Assembly: GCA_041741455.1 (NCBI GenBank)
Contig: JBGSJZ010000112.1
Span: 1-64,000, forward strand
Source: CALESS01 sp041741455
GTDB lineage: Bacteria > Chloroflexota > Anaerolineae > Anaerolineales > Anaerolineaceae
DNA: 64,000 bases
Direction: 5' to 3'
Made by a program: the position numbers and the translations under genes. Shown one piece after another: positions 36,404-45,837 of this stretch; within the stretch, counting starts at the first letter, position 1; every line of letters starts with the position of its first letter. A model generated the notes under the pieces. It was given only the letters and a program-made list of their open reading frames with translations, had not been told where the DNA came from and did no database searches.

Positions 36404-36964
36404 TTACGGAATGAGCGGATCAATGACAGATTGGATCTCAGATAAGGACAGGAACGGCCCCTTTTTAACATAAGCCAATTTGCCTTCTGGATCGATAAAA
36501 TACGTTTCAGGGACGCCGGTGGTACGAAAAATTTGCGAAATGCTGGTGCGCAGATCCGGACCATTGGGATAGGTGATACCGAATTTATTCAAGTAGCCCA
36601 TGGCTTCCGGTTCGGTATCCACCCAGTCCACTCCGAGGAAAACCACCTGGCCGGACGGGTCGTAGTATTCATAAGCCTGTTGCAGATCAGCAGCTTCCTG
36701 TTCACATGGCTTGCACCAGGATGCCCAAAAGTTCAGCACAATCACTTTTCCACCCAGGTCCTTGGTATTGATTTGCGGACCATCGAAGGTGTAAAGGGTG
36801 AAATACGGTACCTTTTGACCAATGGTAATCGGGCCCTGTTGGGCGCGGCGCAATCCCCAGGCAATCAGCACCAGGAAAGCCAATAAAATAACAAACGCCA
36901 GCACAACCACCCAGCGGGGCAGGTGGCGTTGTTTGGTTTCGACATTCTGCACAGACTCATTCAT
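36404..36964 (-). CDS. ccmG: Thiol:disulfide oxidoreductase of the CcmG/ResA type
   Basis: 186 residues: one N-terminal membrane helix and a thioredoxin-like domain with the WCKPC active site in LNFWASWCKPCEQEA. Keeps the CxxCH cysteines of apocytochrome c reduced for haem attachment. Encoded between the ccmH and ccmI-like genes. Confidence 0.88.
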   Translation of the reverse strand: MNESVQNVETKQRHLPRWVVVLAFVILLAFLVLIAWGLRRAQQGPITIGQKVPYFTLYTFDGPQINTKDLGGKVIVLNFWASWCKPCEQEAADLQQAYEYYDPSGQVVFLGVDWVDTEPEAMGYLNKFGITYPNGPDLRTSISQIFRTTGVPETYFIDPEGKLAYVKKGPFLSLSEIQSVIDPLIP

Positions 36965-36982
36965 TTACATTTCTCCTCAACG

Positions 36983-37489
36983 TTAAGAATCACGTTCACG
37001 GCGCTGCAGGTCCTGCTCAATCCGGGCCATCACGTCCGCATCCTCGCCGGTAGCCGGCGGCTGATCGGTAACTGCCGGGCTGACGGCCGGTTTTCGGTTT
37101 GTGCGGAACACTTGCCAGACAATCAACAAACCAATCACAAACGCAAGCGGGGGCAGAATATAGACCAACCAGTGCAAACCTCGCCGGGGCGGCTCTTCCA
37201 ACACCCGGTCACCATATTGCAGGGCAAAATATTCTTTGATTTGGTCCTCGCTCCAACCCTCGGAGAGTTTCAAACGGATCAGCTCCCGCCACTGGGCACA
37301 GGCCTGGGTCGGACAAACATCCAGCGGGATGTTTTCGCAGACCGGGCAATACATTTCCTTTGCTACAGCGTTCACCTGGTCATCGCTGACGGGAGGAAAC
37401 GGCGTCTGTGCCATCACCCGCGGAGTTCCGATGACACCAGTCATCAAACCAAGAAGAAGAAAAATCCAAACCCATTGATATTTTTTCAT
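36983..37489 (-). CDS. ccmH: CcmH-type thiol reductase subunit
   Basis: 168 residues. A signal peptide is followed by the paired-cysteine motif CPVCENIPLDVC (C48, C51, C59, plus C64), a variant of the usual LRCLVCQN form, and a three-helix bundle with GWSEDQIKEYF and YGDRVLEEPP. A C-terminal membrane helix ends the protein. It delivers apocytochrome c to the haem lyase CcmF. First gene of the distal part of the ccm operon. Confidence 0.87.
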   Translation of the reverse strand: MKKYQWVWIFLLLGLMTGVIGTPRVMAQTPFPPVSDDQVNAVAKEMYCPVCENIPLDVCPTQACAQWRELIRLKLSEGWSEDQIKEYFALQYGDRVLEEPPRRGLHWLVYILPPLAFVIGLLIVWQVFRTNRKPAVSPAVTDQPPATGEDADVMARIEQDLQRRERDS

Positions 37490-37613
37490 CGCTTCACTCT
37501 TTCCTGCGGATCACGGAGGGAGGGTTTGACCTCTCAGCTCCTTTTGCTGAAACCTTGCTTGACGTCCCTGCCAAATGTGCTATTCTAGTAAAAATAAATC
37601 TGTCGAGGCGGTT

Positions 37614-38957
37614 ATGAAACAAAGCCTGTACTTCATTAGCCTGTGCGTTCTATTTTTATGTTTATCCATCCAACCTGTTCCCCAGGTACAGGCAGAGGTG
37701 CCAGATTGTTCTGGGAACCCGGTGACGACAGCCATCCTGGCGGATGCCAGTTATGAGCAGTATGTGCAAATGCTCAAGTCTCTCGCTGGCGAAATACCCA
37801 TAACCATTGGCGGTCAATCCGGTCAGGCCATTTACACTCGCTATGCCCCGGCGATTGCCAGCGACTCTGTCCGCGCCCCGGTCATTCCCTGGATGTTGGA
37901 GCAATTGAATGGCTGGCTGCAACCTGAGCAGATCGAGCAGGATGAGTTCACTTTCTCTTACAACTTCACTCCATACACGACGGAAAACCTCATTGCTACA
38001 TTTCCCGGAACCGTGCACCCGGAAGAGGTGGTCATCCTTTCCGCTCATTTCGACAGCATCAGTGATAACCCCTACTGGTTGGCGCCCGGCGCAGAGGATA
38101 ACGGCAGCGGAACGGCCGCCCTGCTGGAAGCTGCCCGCATTTTGCGCTTTTATCGCTTCGATCGCACCCTCAAGCTGATCTGGTTCAACGCCGAGGAACA
38201 AGGGTTGCTTGGCAGCGCCGCCTATGTTGCCGATCACCCGACCGAGAATATCCTGGGCGTGATGAACCTGGATATGTTCGGCTACGACAGCAACAATGAT
38301 GGCTGTTTCGAATTACATGTGGGTACACGGCCAGAGTCCCAGCCGGTGGGCCAATGTTTTGCCAATACCATCCAATCCAATGGTCTTCCCATCACATACG
38401 ACTTTGTTATGGATGGAGCTGAAGACAGGTCGGATCATCGAACGTTCTGGAACCTGGGTATTGGAGCGGTGGAAATATTGGAAAATCATTCCAATCAAGA
38501 AATTGTCAATGGCTGCGTCGGAGCCGACGCCAGTCCGTTTTACCATAGCGCCTTGGACGTTACCACCAACATGAACCTGCCGGTCACCTTCCAGATCGCC
38601 CGGGCGGGCATCACTTCAGTAGCCAACCTGGCCGGGCCGCTCGGGGTATGCTATGAGACACCTCCCACCATCCTGTTCTTTGGCCTGCTCGGGGCTAACC
38701 TGTTGCATTTTGAGGCTCCCCAGGCAGAAACCTATCTCCTGGAACGGTCGACCAGCGGTTGTGGTGGCGAATTTACTTCGCTTGGAAGCACCCATCTGAA
38801 CGAATGGGTGGATACGGACGTTCAACCCGGTCAAACGTATGCCTATCGTCTGCAGGTGGTGGCAGATGCCAGCCGCGGGCACTGTCTTTCCATGCCAGTT
38901 TGCATGGAATACACGGCACTGGAGCATTTTCTCTTCCTGCCTTCGATTTCACACTAA
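37614..38957 (+). CDS. Secreted M28-family zinc peptidase
   Basis: 447 residues. Signal peptide (to about residue 27, QVQAEVP). All five M28 zinc ligands are visible: H in SAHFDS, D in AEDNGSG, E-E in FNAEEQG, D in NLDMFG and H in FYHSALD. The ATG at 37614 follows GAGGCGG. The C terminus carries a short extra domain and ends in FLPSISH, the tail also seen in three other exported proteins. The gene lies on the opposite strand inside the ccm locus, between ccmF and ccmH, so is unlikely to serve cytochrome maturation. Probably an aminopeptidase or endopeptidase acting on extracellular peptides. Confidence 0.9.
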   Translation: MKQSLYFISLCVLFLCLSIQPVPQVQAEVPDCSGNPVTTAILADASYEQYVQMLKSLAGEIPITIGGQSGQAIYTRYAPAIASDSVRAPVIPWMLEQLNGWLQPEQIEQDEFTFSYNFTPYTTENLIATFPGTVHPEEVVILSAHFDSISDNPYWLAPGAEDNGSGTAALLEAARILRFYRFDRTLKLIWFNAEEQGLLGSAAYVADHPTENILGVMNLDMFGYDSNNDGCFELHVGTRPESQPVGQCFANTIQSNGLPITYDFVMDGAEDRSDHRTFWNLGIGAVEILENHSNQEIVNGCVGADASPFYHSALDVTTNMNLPVTFQIARAGITSVANLAGPLGVCYETPPTILFFGLLGANLLHFEAPQAETYLLERSTSGCGGEFTSLGSTHLNEWVDTDVQPGQTYAYRLQVVADASRGHCLSMPVCMEYTALEHFLFLPSISH

Positions 38958-38989
38958 CGCACAGATTGTTAAGGTGCAAAAATTGCGTC

Positions 38990-39022
38990 AACCTTCCCGG
39001 CAGTTTCTCCACCGGGAAGGTT
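38990..39022. terminator. Terminator between the M28 gene and ccmF
   Basis: An 11-bp stem (AACCTTCCCGG with its complement) and 11-nt loop between the convergent ends of both genes. Confidence 0.6.
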
Positions 39023-39037
39023 GTGATTACCCAATTG

Positions 39038-41092
39038 TTATGCCTCGCTGGATGCAGCCTGGCGCCGGGTCACCTTGCGCCGGGAAGTTTCCGGGTCTTT
39101 ATCCGGCCAGGATGCCACCATTGTGCCGATAATAAATATGAAACCACCCACCCAGAGCCAGTTGACCAAGGGGTTGTGATAGATCTTGAAAGTTGCGCCT
39201 TGGGTCGAAATCGGCTTCCAGTCCACCAGCAAGACATACAGGTCATCTTCCATCGTGCTGCGCACACCAGGGATGGTCATTTGCTGCTGCGATTCGTAGT
39301 AATAATCACGGCGGGGATACAACTCACCCAACAGCTTGCCATCTTTTGTCACGGTAACAACCGCCCGGGCTACGTTCTTACCATCGGCGGTATCAAACTC
39401 GGCCAGCGAGTCGTAGCGGATGGTGTAATTGCTCAGTGAGAGCGTTTCACCGGGTCGAATGGTACCTTGCGTCTCCACCTGGAAGAGTTCGATGCCAATA
39501 ATGCCCAGCGCCATCAGCACTACGCCCAGGTGGATGATGTAACCTCCATAGCGCCGACGGTATCGGGAAGCCAACTTCCAGAAGGCAACGAAAATATTCT
39601 CGTTCGAACGGCGGTGGCGCGTCCAAACTCCCCGGCCATATTCATACAGGGTGATGGAGGCTGTGAAGGCTACCAACCAGAAACCGAGCAAAGCGGCCCA
39701 ATTGCGCACGCCCGCGATGATGATCACCACCAAAACAATCAGCGAAACAATGGCGGGTTTCCACAGCGCCCGGCCAAGCGACTTGTAGGTCGAATGACCC
39801 CAGGCAGAAAGCGGCGCGATACCCATCAGGAACAACAAACCGGCAAACAGTGGGCCGGTATTGCGCTCGTACCAGACCGGGCCAAAGGTCACTTTCTGAC
39901 CGGTCAGGAGTTCGGAAATCAGCGGATAGATGACGCCCCACAAACAGATGACCAGGATTAAGATAAAGAGCAGGTTGTTGAGCAGGAAGAGCGCCTCCCG
40001 TGACAGAATGGAACTCATCTGCCCCTCACCCCGCAGGCTGTTCCAACGGTGCAGCAACAGCGCCAGGGAAACGATGAAACTGATACCAATAAAGCCGAAA
40101 AACAGCGGCCCGATGGCGCTCTGGGCAAAGGCATGCACCGAGGAAAGGACGCCGGAGCGGGTGAGGAAGGTGCCAAAGATGACCAATGAGTAGGTGATGA
40201 TAATCAAGATCACGTTCCAGCGTTTGAACAAGCCGCGCTTCTCCTGGATCATGACCGAGTGCAGGAAGGCTGTGCCGCTCAACCAGGGCATAAAGGCCGC
40301 AATCTCCACCGGATCCCAGGCCCAGTAACCGCCCCAACCGAGCACATCATACGCCCAGCGGCTACCGAGCACCAACCCCAGCGAGAGGAACAACCAGGCA
40401 ACCAGCGTCCAGCGCCGGGTAACGCGAATCCAACGGTCGTCGGTGCGGCCAGTCACCAGGGCAGCGATGGCAAAGGCATAGGGGATGACAAATGAGACAA
40501 ATCCCAGGTAGAGCATCGGTGGGTGGATGATCATACCCGGATGGCGCAGCAAGGGATTCAAACCATTGCCATCCGGTGGTTTAATTTGCACCCCACCGGC
40601 AGGCGGGAACATAGACGCACTCTGGCCAGTAGGAGCAATCCAAAAGCTATTAAATGGATTTTCAAAAAATATAACCAGTATCAAAAAGAAAGCCACTGTA
40701 ATCAAGGCGACTACAATAACCCATGGCAGGAATTCGTGATCGCGCTCCCACTTGCGCAGGGTGACGGCTGAAACAAAGGCTGAAAGCAGCCACGACCAGA
40801 ACACCAGCGAACCGGACTGCCCACCCCACAGCGCCGTGATCTTGAGGTAGAGCGGCATGCTGTTGCTGGTTACGCCATAGACAAATTCATATTGATATTG
40901 CCCGGTTACCAGTAAGATGATCAATGCGATGGAAACCACGCTGAGCAACGGGAAGGTCAGCAGCATCGCCAGCCGGGCAGATTCCACCCAGCGGGCAGAT
41001 TGCTTGAGACCACCGTACAGGGCTGCCCCCACACCAAAGAGGGAGATGAGGAAAGTGATAACGAGAACACCAAAGCCAATGTTTCCGATCAT
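39038..41092 (-). CDS. ccmF: CcmF haem lyase
   Basis: 684 residues, about fifteen membrane helices. The tryptophan-rich WGGYWAWDPVE motif and histidines in neighbouring loops (GMIIHPPMLYLGF) handle haem. CcmF joins haem from CcmE to CxxCH of apocytochrome c. Length is typical for the family. Downstream of ccmE, with a 120-base gap. Confidence 0.92.
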   Translation of the reverse strand: MIGNIGFGVLVITFLISLFGVGAALYGGLKQSARWVESARLAMLLTFPLLSVVSIALIILLVTGQYQYEFVYGVTSNSMPLYLKITALWGGQSGSLVFWSWLLSAFVSAVTLRKWERDHEFLPWVIVVALITVAFFLILVIFFENPFNSFWIAPTGQSASMFPPAGGVQIKPPDGNGLNPLLRHPGMIIHPPMLYLGFVSFVIPYAFAIAALVTGRTDDRWIRVTRRWTLVAWLFLSLGLVLGSRWAYDVLGWGGYWAWDPVEIAAFMPWLSGTAFLHSVMIQEKRGLFKRWNVILIIITYSLVIFGTFLTRSGVLSSVHAFAQSAIGPLFFGFIGISFIVSLALLLHRWNSLRGEGQMSSILSREALFLLNNLLFILILVICLWGVIYPLISELLTGQKVTFGPVWYERNTGPLFAGLLFLMGIAPLSAWGHSTYKSLGRALWKPAIVSLIVLVVIIIAGVRNWAALLGFWLVAFTASITLYEYGRGVWTRHRRSNENIFVAFWKLASRYRRRYGGYIIHLGVVLMALGIIGIELFQVETQGTIRPGETLSLSNYTIRYDSLAEFDTADGKNVARAVVTVTKDGKLLGELYPRRDYYYESQQQMTIPGVRSTMEDDLYVLLVDWKPISTQGATFKIYHNPLVNWLWVGGFIFIIGTMVASWPDKDPETSRRKVTRRQAASSEA

Positions 41093-41212
41093 ATACGCTC
41101 CATTCAGACACGATAAAGTGGCTCCCAGGCAAGAAGCCGCCCAACAGCCACCTTTAAGTCAGATTACGAATAAAAGTTATGCGTTTCAAGAGGACCGGTT
41201 TACCGGGTCAAA

Positions 41213-41731
41213 TTAGTTGGAAGCTTCAGCTTGCTCAGGGGCCGCCTCTTCATAGCGAGTCGGGCATTTTAGCAGCAGTTCGGAAGCGTAGAACTTGCCA
41301 TCCTCACCCAACCGTCCAGTCATAATCGCCTGGGCTTCGTTCTTCAGCAGGTCTGGCTGCACTCCGTTGTAGACCACATCCAAACGTGGCAGGGTCGGAT
41401 CCATCACTGCATTGTGCAGCACATTGGCCAGACCACCCATTTGTTCAATTTCCTTGTTATCGCCTGGGATGTTAACCACGGTGAAGGTCAGGGTCAAGGT
41501 GTCGGCGTCATAAACAATCGTATCTCCCAGGACGGCTCCGGACATGCGGATATCTTTGCCAGCCATTGAAGCGCCGCGTTGATTTAACTCTTCAACGGTG
41601 AGGAAATACTGTGCGTTGGCCTGGGTGGAAGAGATCACCAGGACCACAACGGCAGCCACAATCAACAAACCTGCAATAATGAACTTCAGGCGGGATGGAG
41701 CTGCGGGTTTTACTGCTGCGTTTTCCTGCAT
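41213..41731 (-). CDS. ccmE: CcmE haem chaperone with C-x3-Y haem site
   Basis: 172 residues: a single N-terminal membrane helix (about 14-37) and a beta-barrel domain. In standard CcmE a histidine in an HDE-x-Y motif binds haem covalently; here that place holds KCPTRYEE (C156, Y160), the C-x3-Y variant known from some anaerobes and archaea. The ATG at 41731 follows a perfect GAGGAGG; a longer frame to 42112 has no ribosome site. First gene of the ccm locus. Confidence 0.88.
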   Translation of the reverse strand: MQENAAVKPAAPSRLKFIIAGLLIVAAVVVLVISSTQANAQYFLTVEELNQRGASMAGKDIRMSGAVLGDTIVYDADTLTLTFTVVNIPGDNKEIEQMGGLANVLHNAVMDPTLPRLDVVYNGVQPDLLKNEAQAIMTGRLGEDGKFYASELLLKCPTRYEEAAPEQAEASN

Positions 41732-42193
41732 CAAAAACCTCCTCAAGATGGACAGTAAAGGTGGGGGGAAAAGGACTAATAATCTCCATTTTCCCATGCT
41801 AAGATTAATCTCCGGTGAGAGTAAGGCGAAAATATTATGAGAGAGTGAAGGCCTTATTCGTATATTCTTGATCGAATTATATCCAGTCAATCTATCTTGT
41901 GAAAGAGGTCTCGGCAAGTGTAAGGAAGCTCTAAAGTAGATGTTGATAGAGGCCACAAAGCTGTATTGCATCGCTTTAATGGGTTGTAAAAACCAAACAC
42001 GAGAATTTCTTTTTTGATAGATTGTCACTCTGAGCGCTGCGAAGAGTCTCCCAAAAGATCGTAGATATGTTTCGCTTCGCTTAACATAATGCCAGTGTTT
42101 TTCGTAGCCCACGTAAATGCGAGCAGCTTTTTAAATTTTTGACTGATGATTAATTCCAGGCAGAAACGCGACAAACAAAGCTATAATTATTCC
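41732..42193. other. Gene-free stretch between ccmE and radA with a repeat remnant
   Basis: No convincing gene on either strand. Its 3' half contains GTCACTCTGAGCGCTGCGAA (from 42023) and, 25 bases further, TTTCGCTTCGCTTAAC; together these look like a degenerate half-palindromic extragenic repeat. A TATAAT (42182-42187) six bases before the radA ATG may be the radA promoter -10. Confidence 0.5.
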
Positions 42194-43609
42194 ATGCCAA
42201 AACTACAAACTCGTTATGTTTGCCAGAACTGTGGGCGGGTCTTCCCCCGCCTGTTTGGACGCTGCCCGCAATGCGACGCCTGGAACAGCATGCTCGAAGA
42301 AGTGGAGCAGGTGGAAACCTCGACCAAAGGATCTGCCAGCGGCCGCGGCCTGCGCAGCGGATCCCGACCTATGAAGTTGAATGAGATATCTGGCGATGCT
42401 GAAGAGCGGGTGGCTCTGCCCATTGAAGAGTTCGCCCGGGTATTGGGCGGCGGCATAGTCCCCGGCTCGATCGTGCTGATTGGCGGCGACCCTGGTATCG
42501 GCAAATCCACACTGGTGCTGCAAATGGCCCTGGAAATGTCCCGCACCCTCAAGGTACTCTACGTCTCCGGCGAGGAATCCGAACGGCAGGTAAAAATGCG
42601 TGCCCTGCGCCTGCTGCGCAAGGACGAACAGAACGAAAAATCCGAACCTGAACTGCCAGACGGCCTGCTGCTGGTAACTGAAACCAGCATGGAGACCATC
42701 CTGGAGCACGTCAAGACCACCCAGCCCGCCCTGCTGATCGTTGATTCGATCCAGACGGTGTACATCCCAGAGATCGGCTCCACTTCTGGCTCGGTCACCC
42801 AGGTGCGCGAATCCGCCGGCAGGCTGCGTGAGCTGGCCAAATCCAGCGGGATCGCTGTCTTCGTCATCGGGCACGTCACCAAAGAAGGCATTATCGCCGG
42901 GCCACGCGTGCTGGAGCACATCGTGGATACCGTTTTGTACCTGGAGGGCGACCGCTACCAGGCCTTCCGGTTGCTGCGCTCCGTCAAGAATCGCTTCGGC
43001 CCCACCTCCGAGGTCGGCGTCTTCGAGATGGCCGAGCGCGGCATGATCGAAGTCTCCAACCCCTCCGAGGCCTTCCTGGCCGAGCGCATGGTCAATACCC
43101 CCGGCTCGGCGATTGCCGTCACAATGGAAGGCACACGACCCATTCTGGTGGAAGTGCAGGGTCTGACGAGCGCCTCCAGCCTGGGCAACCCGCGCCGCAC
43201 CCCCAACGGGCTGGATATTAACCGCCTGTTGCTGATCACGGCTGTGCTGACCCGTCGCATCGGATTGCATTTAGCCGAACAGGACGTGTTTGTCAACGTG
43301 GTGGGCGGCCTGAGCATCGATGAGCCGGCTGCTGACCTGGCGGTAGCCGTGGCGATCGCCTCCTCAATGCGGGATGCACCGGTACGGGCGGATACGGTCT
43401 TAATCGGCGAAGTCGGCCTCTCTGGAGAATTGCGCTGGGTGGGCCAGATGACCCATCGCTTGCGTGAGGCTGCCAAATTGGGTTTCAAAAACGCCATCGT
43501 ACCACGCCGCATTCGCAAGGGCGAACCCTGGCCGGAAGGCATCCAGGTCAGCGAAGCTCGCTCGCTGCGCGAAGCGTTGTTGCTGGCGCTGCTGGCAGAG
43601 CAGAAATAA
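42194..43609 (+). CDS. radA: DNA repair protein RadA
   Basis: 471 residues. An N-terminal C4 zinc finger (CQNCGRVFPRLFGRCPQC), Walker A GGDPGIGKST, the RadA-specific KNRFGPTSEVG motif and a Lon-like C-terminal domain are all present. RadA processes recombination intermediates as a helicase. The ATG at 42194 follows a TATAAT by six bases with no Shine-Dalgarno, suggesting a leaderless message. Confidence 0.93.
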   Translation: MPKLQTRYVCQNCGRVFPRLFGRCPQCDAWNSMLEEVEQVETSTKGSASGRGLRSGSRPMKLNEISGDAEERVALPIEEFARVLGGGIVPGSIVLIGGDPGIGKSTLVLQMALEMSRTLKVLYVSGEESERQVKMRALRLLRKDEQNEKSEPELPDGLLLVTETSMETILEHVKTTQPALLIVDSIQTVYIPEIGSTSGSVTQVRESAGRLRELAKSSGIAVFVIGHVTKEGIIAGPRVLEHIVDTVLYLEGDRYQAFRLLRSVKNRFGPTSEVGVFEMAERGMIEVSNPSEAFLAERMVNTPGSAIAVTMEGTRPILVEVQGLTSASSLGNPRRTPNGLDINRLLLITAVLTRRIGLHLAEQDVFVNVVGGLSIDEPAADLAVAVAIASSMRDAPVRADTVLIGEVGLSGELRWVGQMTHRLREAAKLGFKNAIVPRRIRKGEPWPEGIQVSEARSLREALLLALLAEQK

Positions 43610-43736
43610 AGCCACCACATTTGATTGGTGACTTGCACATCCTGACCAGTACAGGGTCGGCCCAGGTTTCTCAAATCCGGGCCGAAATAGTCAGAAATAT
43701 CGGACTTCAAACTTTTCTTCTATATGGAGCTTATTC

Positions 43737-45815
43737 TTGATATTTTCAACTCATAATAAGAATCGGCTAATCAGTCTTCATTGGGGGATTTGCGCAGTCG
43801 AAGCCCTTTTATCTATTCTATACATAATGCTACTGCCTTCCGATTCAAAGAACGTCTTTCTTTTTAACTTCTCATTGGTTCGCCTTTTATCAGTTGCTTG
43901 TATCCTAATAATCGCAATATTATGTAGTTATCTTGCAATCATTACTTTAAAAGGCCAAGAGTTAAAAAGGTTTGGGGCTTCATTTGGCCGGCTGGAGGTT
44001 GCAGAAGGCTGGTTTTTCTTTTTTTCAGTCTTTGGTTTACTGATCTCTCTGTTCTTCTTGGGACTGACACCCCCTTTCTTGCGAGGTGCAAGGATCGAAC
44101 GTTTGACGCCAATATTCGTTCTAGGAGGACTTTATTGCCTTCAAATTGGAGTTGTTTTTGTTATTTTCAAAAAGACTAATATTCGTCAAACTGCCACAAA
44201 GATTTTGAAATTTATTCTCTGGGTTAAGAACGATGTAAAAGTCGGCCTTGGGCTTCTTCTTTTATCTTTGGTCATTGGTTTATTTACTCTTTTTTATACA
44301 TACTACAACCCAGGAGATGAAGGAGACACCTATACGGTCGGCTGGCTAATGTCAACGGGAAAAATCCTCTACCGGGATGTGTTCTCCCATCATTTTCCAT
44401 TTTCCTATACTTGGGTTAGCATAATCTCAACATTATTTGGCCCATCCATAATTTCCTATCGAATTTCGCTATTACTTCTTCGTGTGGTGTTGTTTTTTGC
44501 AGCGATGCGCATTTCCAAGAGTTCCTTTGTGATTGGGCTAACCTCCTTAGCCTGGAGCCTGATTGGACCGATGTACCTTGGCAATATGTTAGTTTACTAT
44601 TCCTTCGATGGAATTTTGATTACTAGTAGTGCGTTCGTAGTTTTAGCGATTTTGAATAAAGAAGTGCCCTATTCTCTAGGTCGGGCAACTTTCGCCAGCC
44701 TCTTAATTGGCTTTGCAATACTAAACGACCCAATTATGGTATTTCCGGGTATCATAATTCTTTTTTCTTTGGCCTTATCTGGATACCGTAAAGGGCAGAA
44801 AGTAAAGCAGAAAATATTCTTTACTACTTTCCCCTTCCTTGGTGCAGGTTTGGTGCTGATCCTGTATGGTGGATATCTCGCAGTTACTTCCAGTCTGGAT
44901 GATTTCATCCAAAACGGAATACTGTTCAACCTACAAGTTTATAGCCGTTATACCGGACCGATTTTTTCTTTTCCACGGTTACTTGAAGGTATTACGAAAG
45001 GTCTAAATTTATTTGACCCTTCCATTTGGAAATATTTAGGTCCATATTATCAATGGGATGACTTTAGATATCTTGAAAATTGGGCTTTTTCTGCACCGTT
45101 ATTCCGTTTGTCAATTATTGTTGCGAGCTTAATCATGATATTTAAGAAGAATTTTTTTGGTGGTGTTTTTACTTATCTGCTTGGTTCCATGTTGTTTTTC
45201 CGTGGTTTCTCCTTCTTTCATGGTTCACCATTTATTTTGTTTTCACTTGTAGCTGCTTCTTTTATTCTAATAAACTCTTGCCTTGCAGTTTTATCGTTGC
45301 TTGCGAAGGACCAACCCATTCCGTTATTTAGACAACTCGTAAGATGGAGTATTTGGGTTATCCCCATTGCAATCAGTGTGGTATTTCTTTGGTTGAACCT
45401 CCGTATGGGTGAATATTGGATTAATCACCGGACGGATTTGAGCTATGAGAAACAATTTGGGCATAGTATAGAAACTGGTGAAAATTACCGTCATATTACG
45501 TGTGGAAATGAAGATGCTTCATTACTTGTATACCCGCTTGAGACAACAATTAACTTTTTTTCAAAAATACCACCCACCTCTCGATATCTTTTTATGACGC
45601 CCTGGGTTGCCAATATTGGTCAGCAAGAGGTAATATCAGATCTTTCTGACAAAGCAGCTGTAGTATATATTGCTAAGGACACTGATATCTGGGGATATCA
45701 AGTAAATGATTATCTCAGAAGTCTTATTGCATATCTTGATAAAGAATATATTGAGGTAGAGGCAAATATTTATATTTCACCGAAAATCAAACAGTATTGT
45801 GATTCAATGCAATAA
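43737..45815 (+). CDS. AT-rich GT-C-like membrane glycosyltransferase, unknown
   Basis: 692 residues, about twelve to fourteen membrane segments. The acidic loop NPGDEGDTYTVGW (D194, E195, D197) after the first segments and the following YRDVFSHHFPFSY resemble GT-C glycosyltransferases of the PMT type. It starts with TTG at 43737, seven bases after GGAG. Codon use and composition are far more AT-rich than in all neighbours, a sign of recent transfer. No other glycan genes are adjacent. Substrate unknown. Confidence 0.7.
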   Translation: MIFSTHNKNRLISLHWGICAVEALLSILYIMLLPSDSKNVFLFNFSLVRLLSVACILIIAILCSYLAIITLKGQELKRFGASFGRLEVAEGWFFFFSVFGLLISLFFLGLTPPFLRGARIERLTPIFVLGGLYCLQIGVVFVIFKKTNIRQTATKILKFILWVKNDVKVGLGLLLLSLVIGLFTLFYTYYNPGDEGDTYTVGWLMSTGKILYRDVFSHHFPFSYTWVSIISTLFGPSIISYRISLLLLRVVLFFAAMRISKSSFVIGLTSLAWSLIGPMYLGNMLVYYSFDGILITSSAFVVLAILNKEVPYSLGRATFASLLIGFAILNDPIMVFPGIIILFSLALSGYRKGQKVKQKIFFTTFPFLGAGLVLILYGGYLAVTSSLDDFIQNGILFNLQVYSRYTGPIFSFPRLLEGITKGLNLFDPSIWKYLGPYYQWDDFRYLENWAFSAPLFRLSIIVASLIMIFKKNFFGGVFTYLLGSMLFFRGFSFFHGSPFILFSLVAASFILINSCLAVLSLLAKDQPIPLFRQLVRWSIWVIPIAISVVFLWLNLRMGEYWINHRTDLSYEKQFGHSIETGENYRHITCGNEDASLLVYPLETTINFFSKIPPTSRYLFMTPWVANIGQQEVISDLSDKAAVVYIAKDTDIWGYQVNDYLRSLIAYLDKEYIEVEANIYISPKIKQYCDSMQ

Positions 45816-45837
45816 TAATAAAGAAAGGAAAAGTGGT

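Noticed and set aside
41732..42112. Long N-terminal extension of CcmE
   Set aside because: Contains a repeat remnant and no ribosome site; GAGGAGG fixes the start at 41731.
42203..43270. 355-codon open frame opposite radA
   Set aside because: Shadow of radA codon bias; low-complexity protein without motif.
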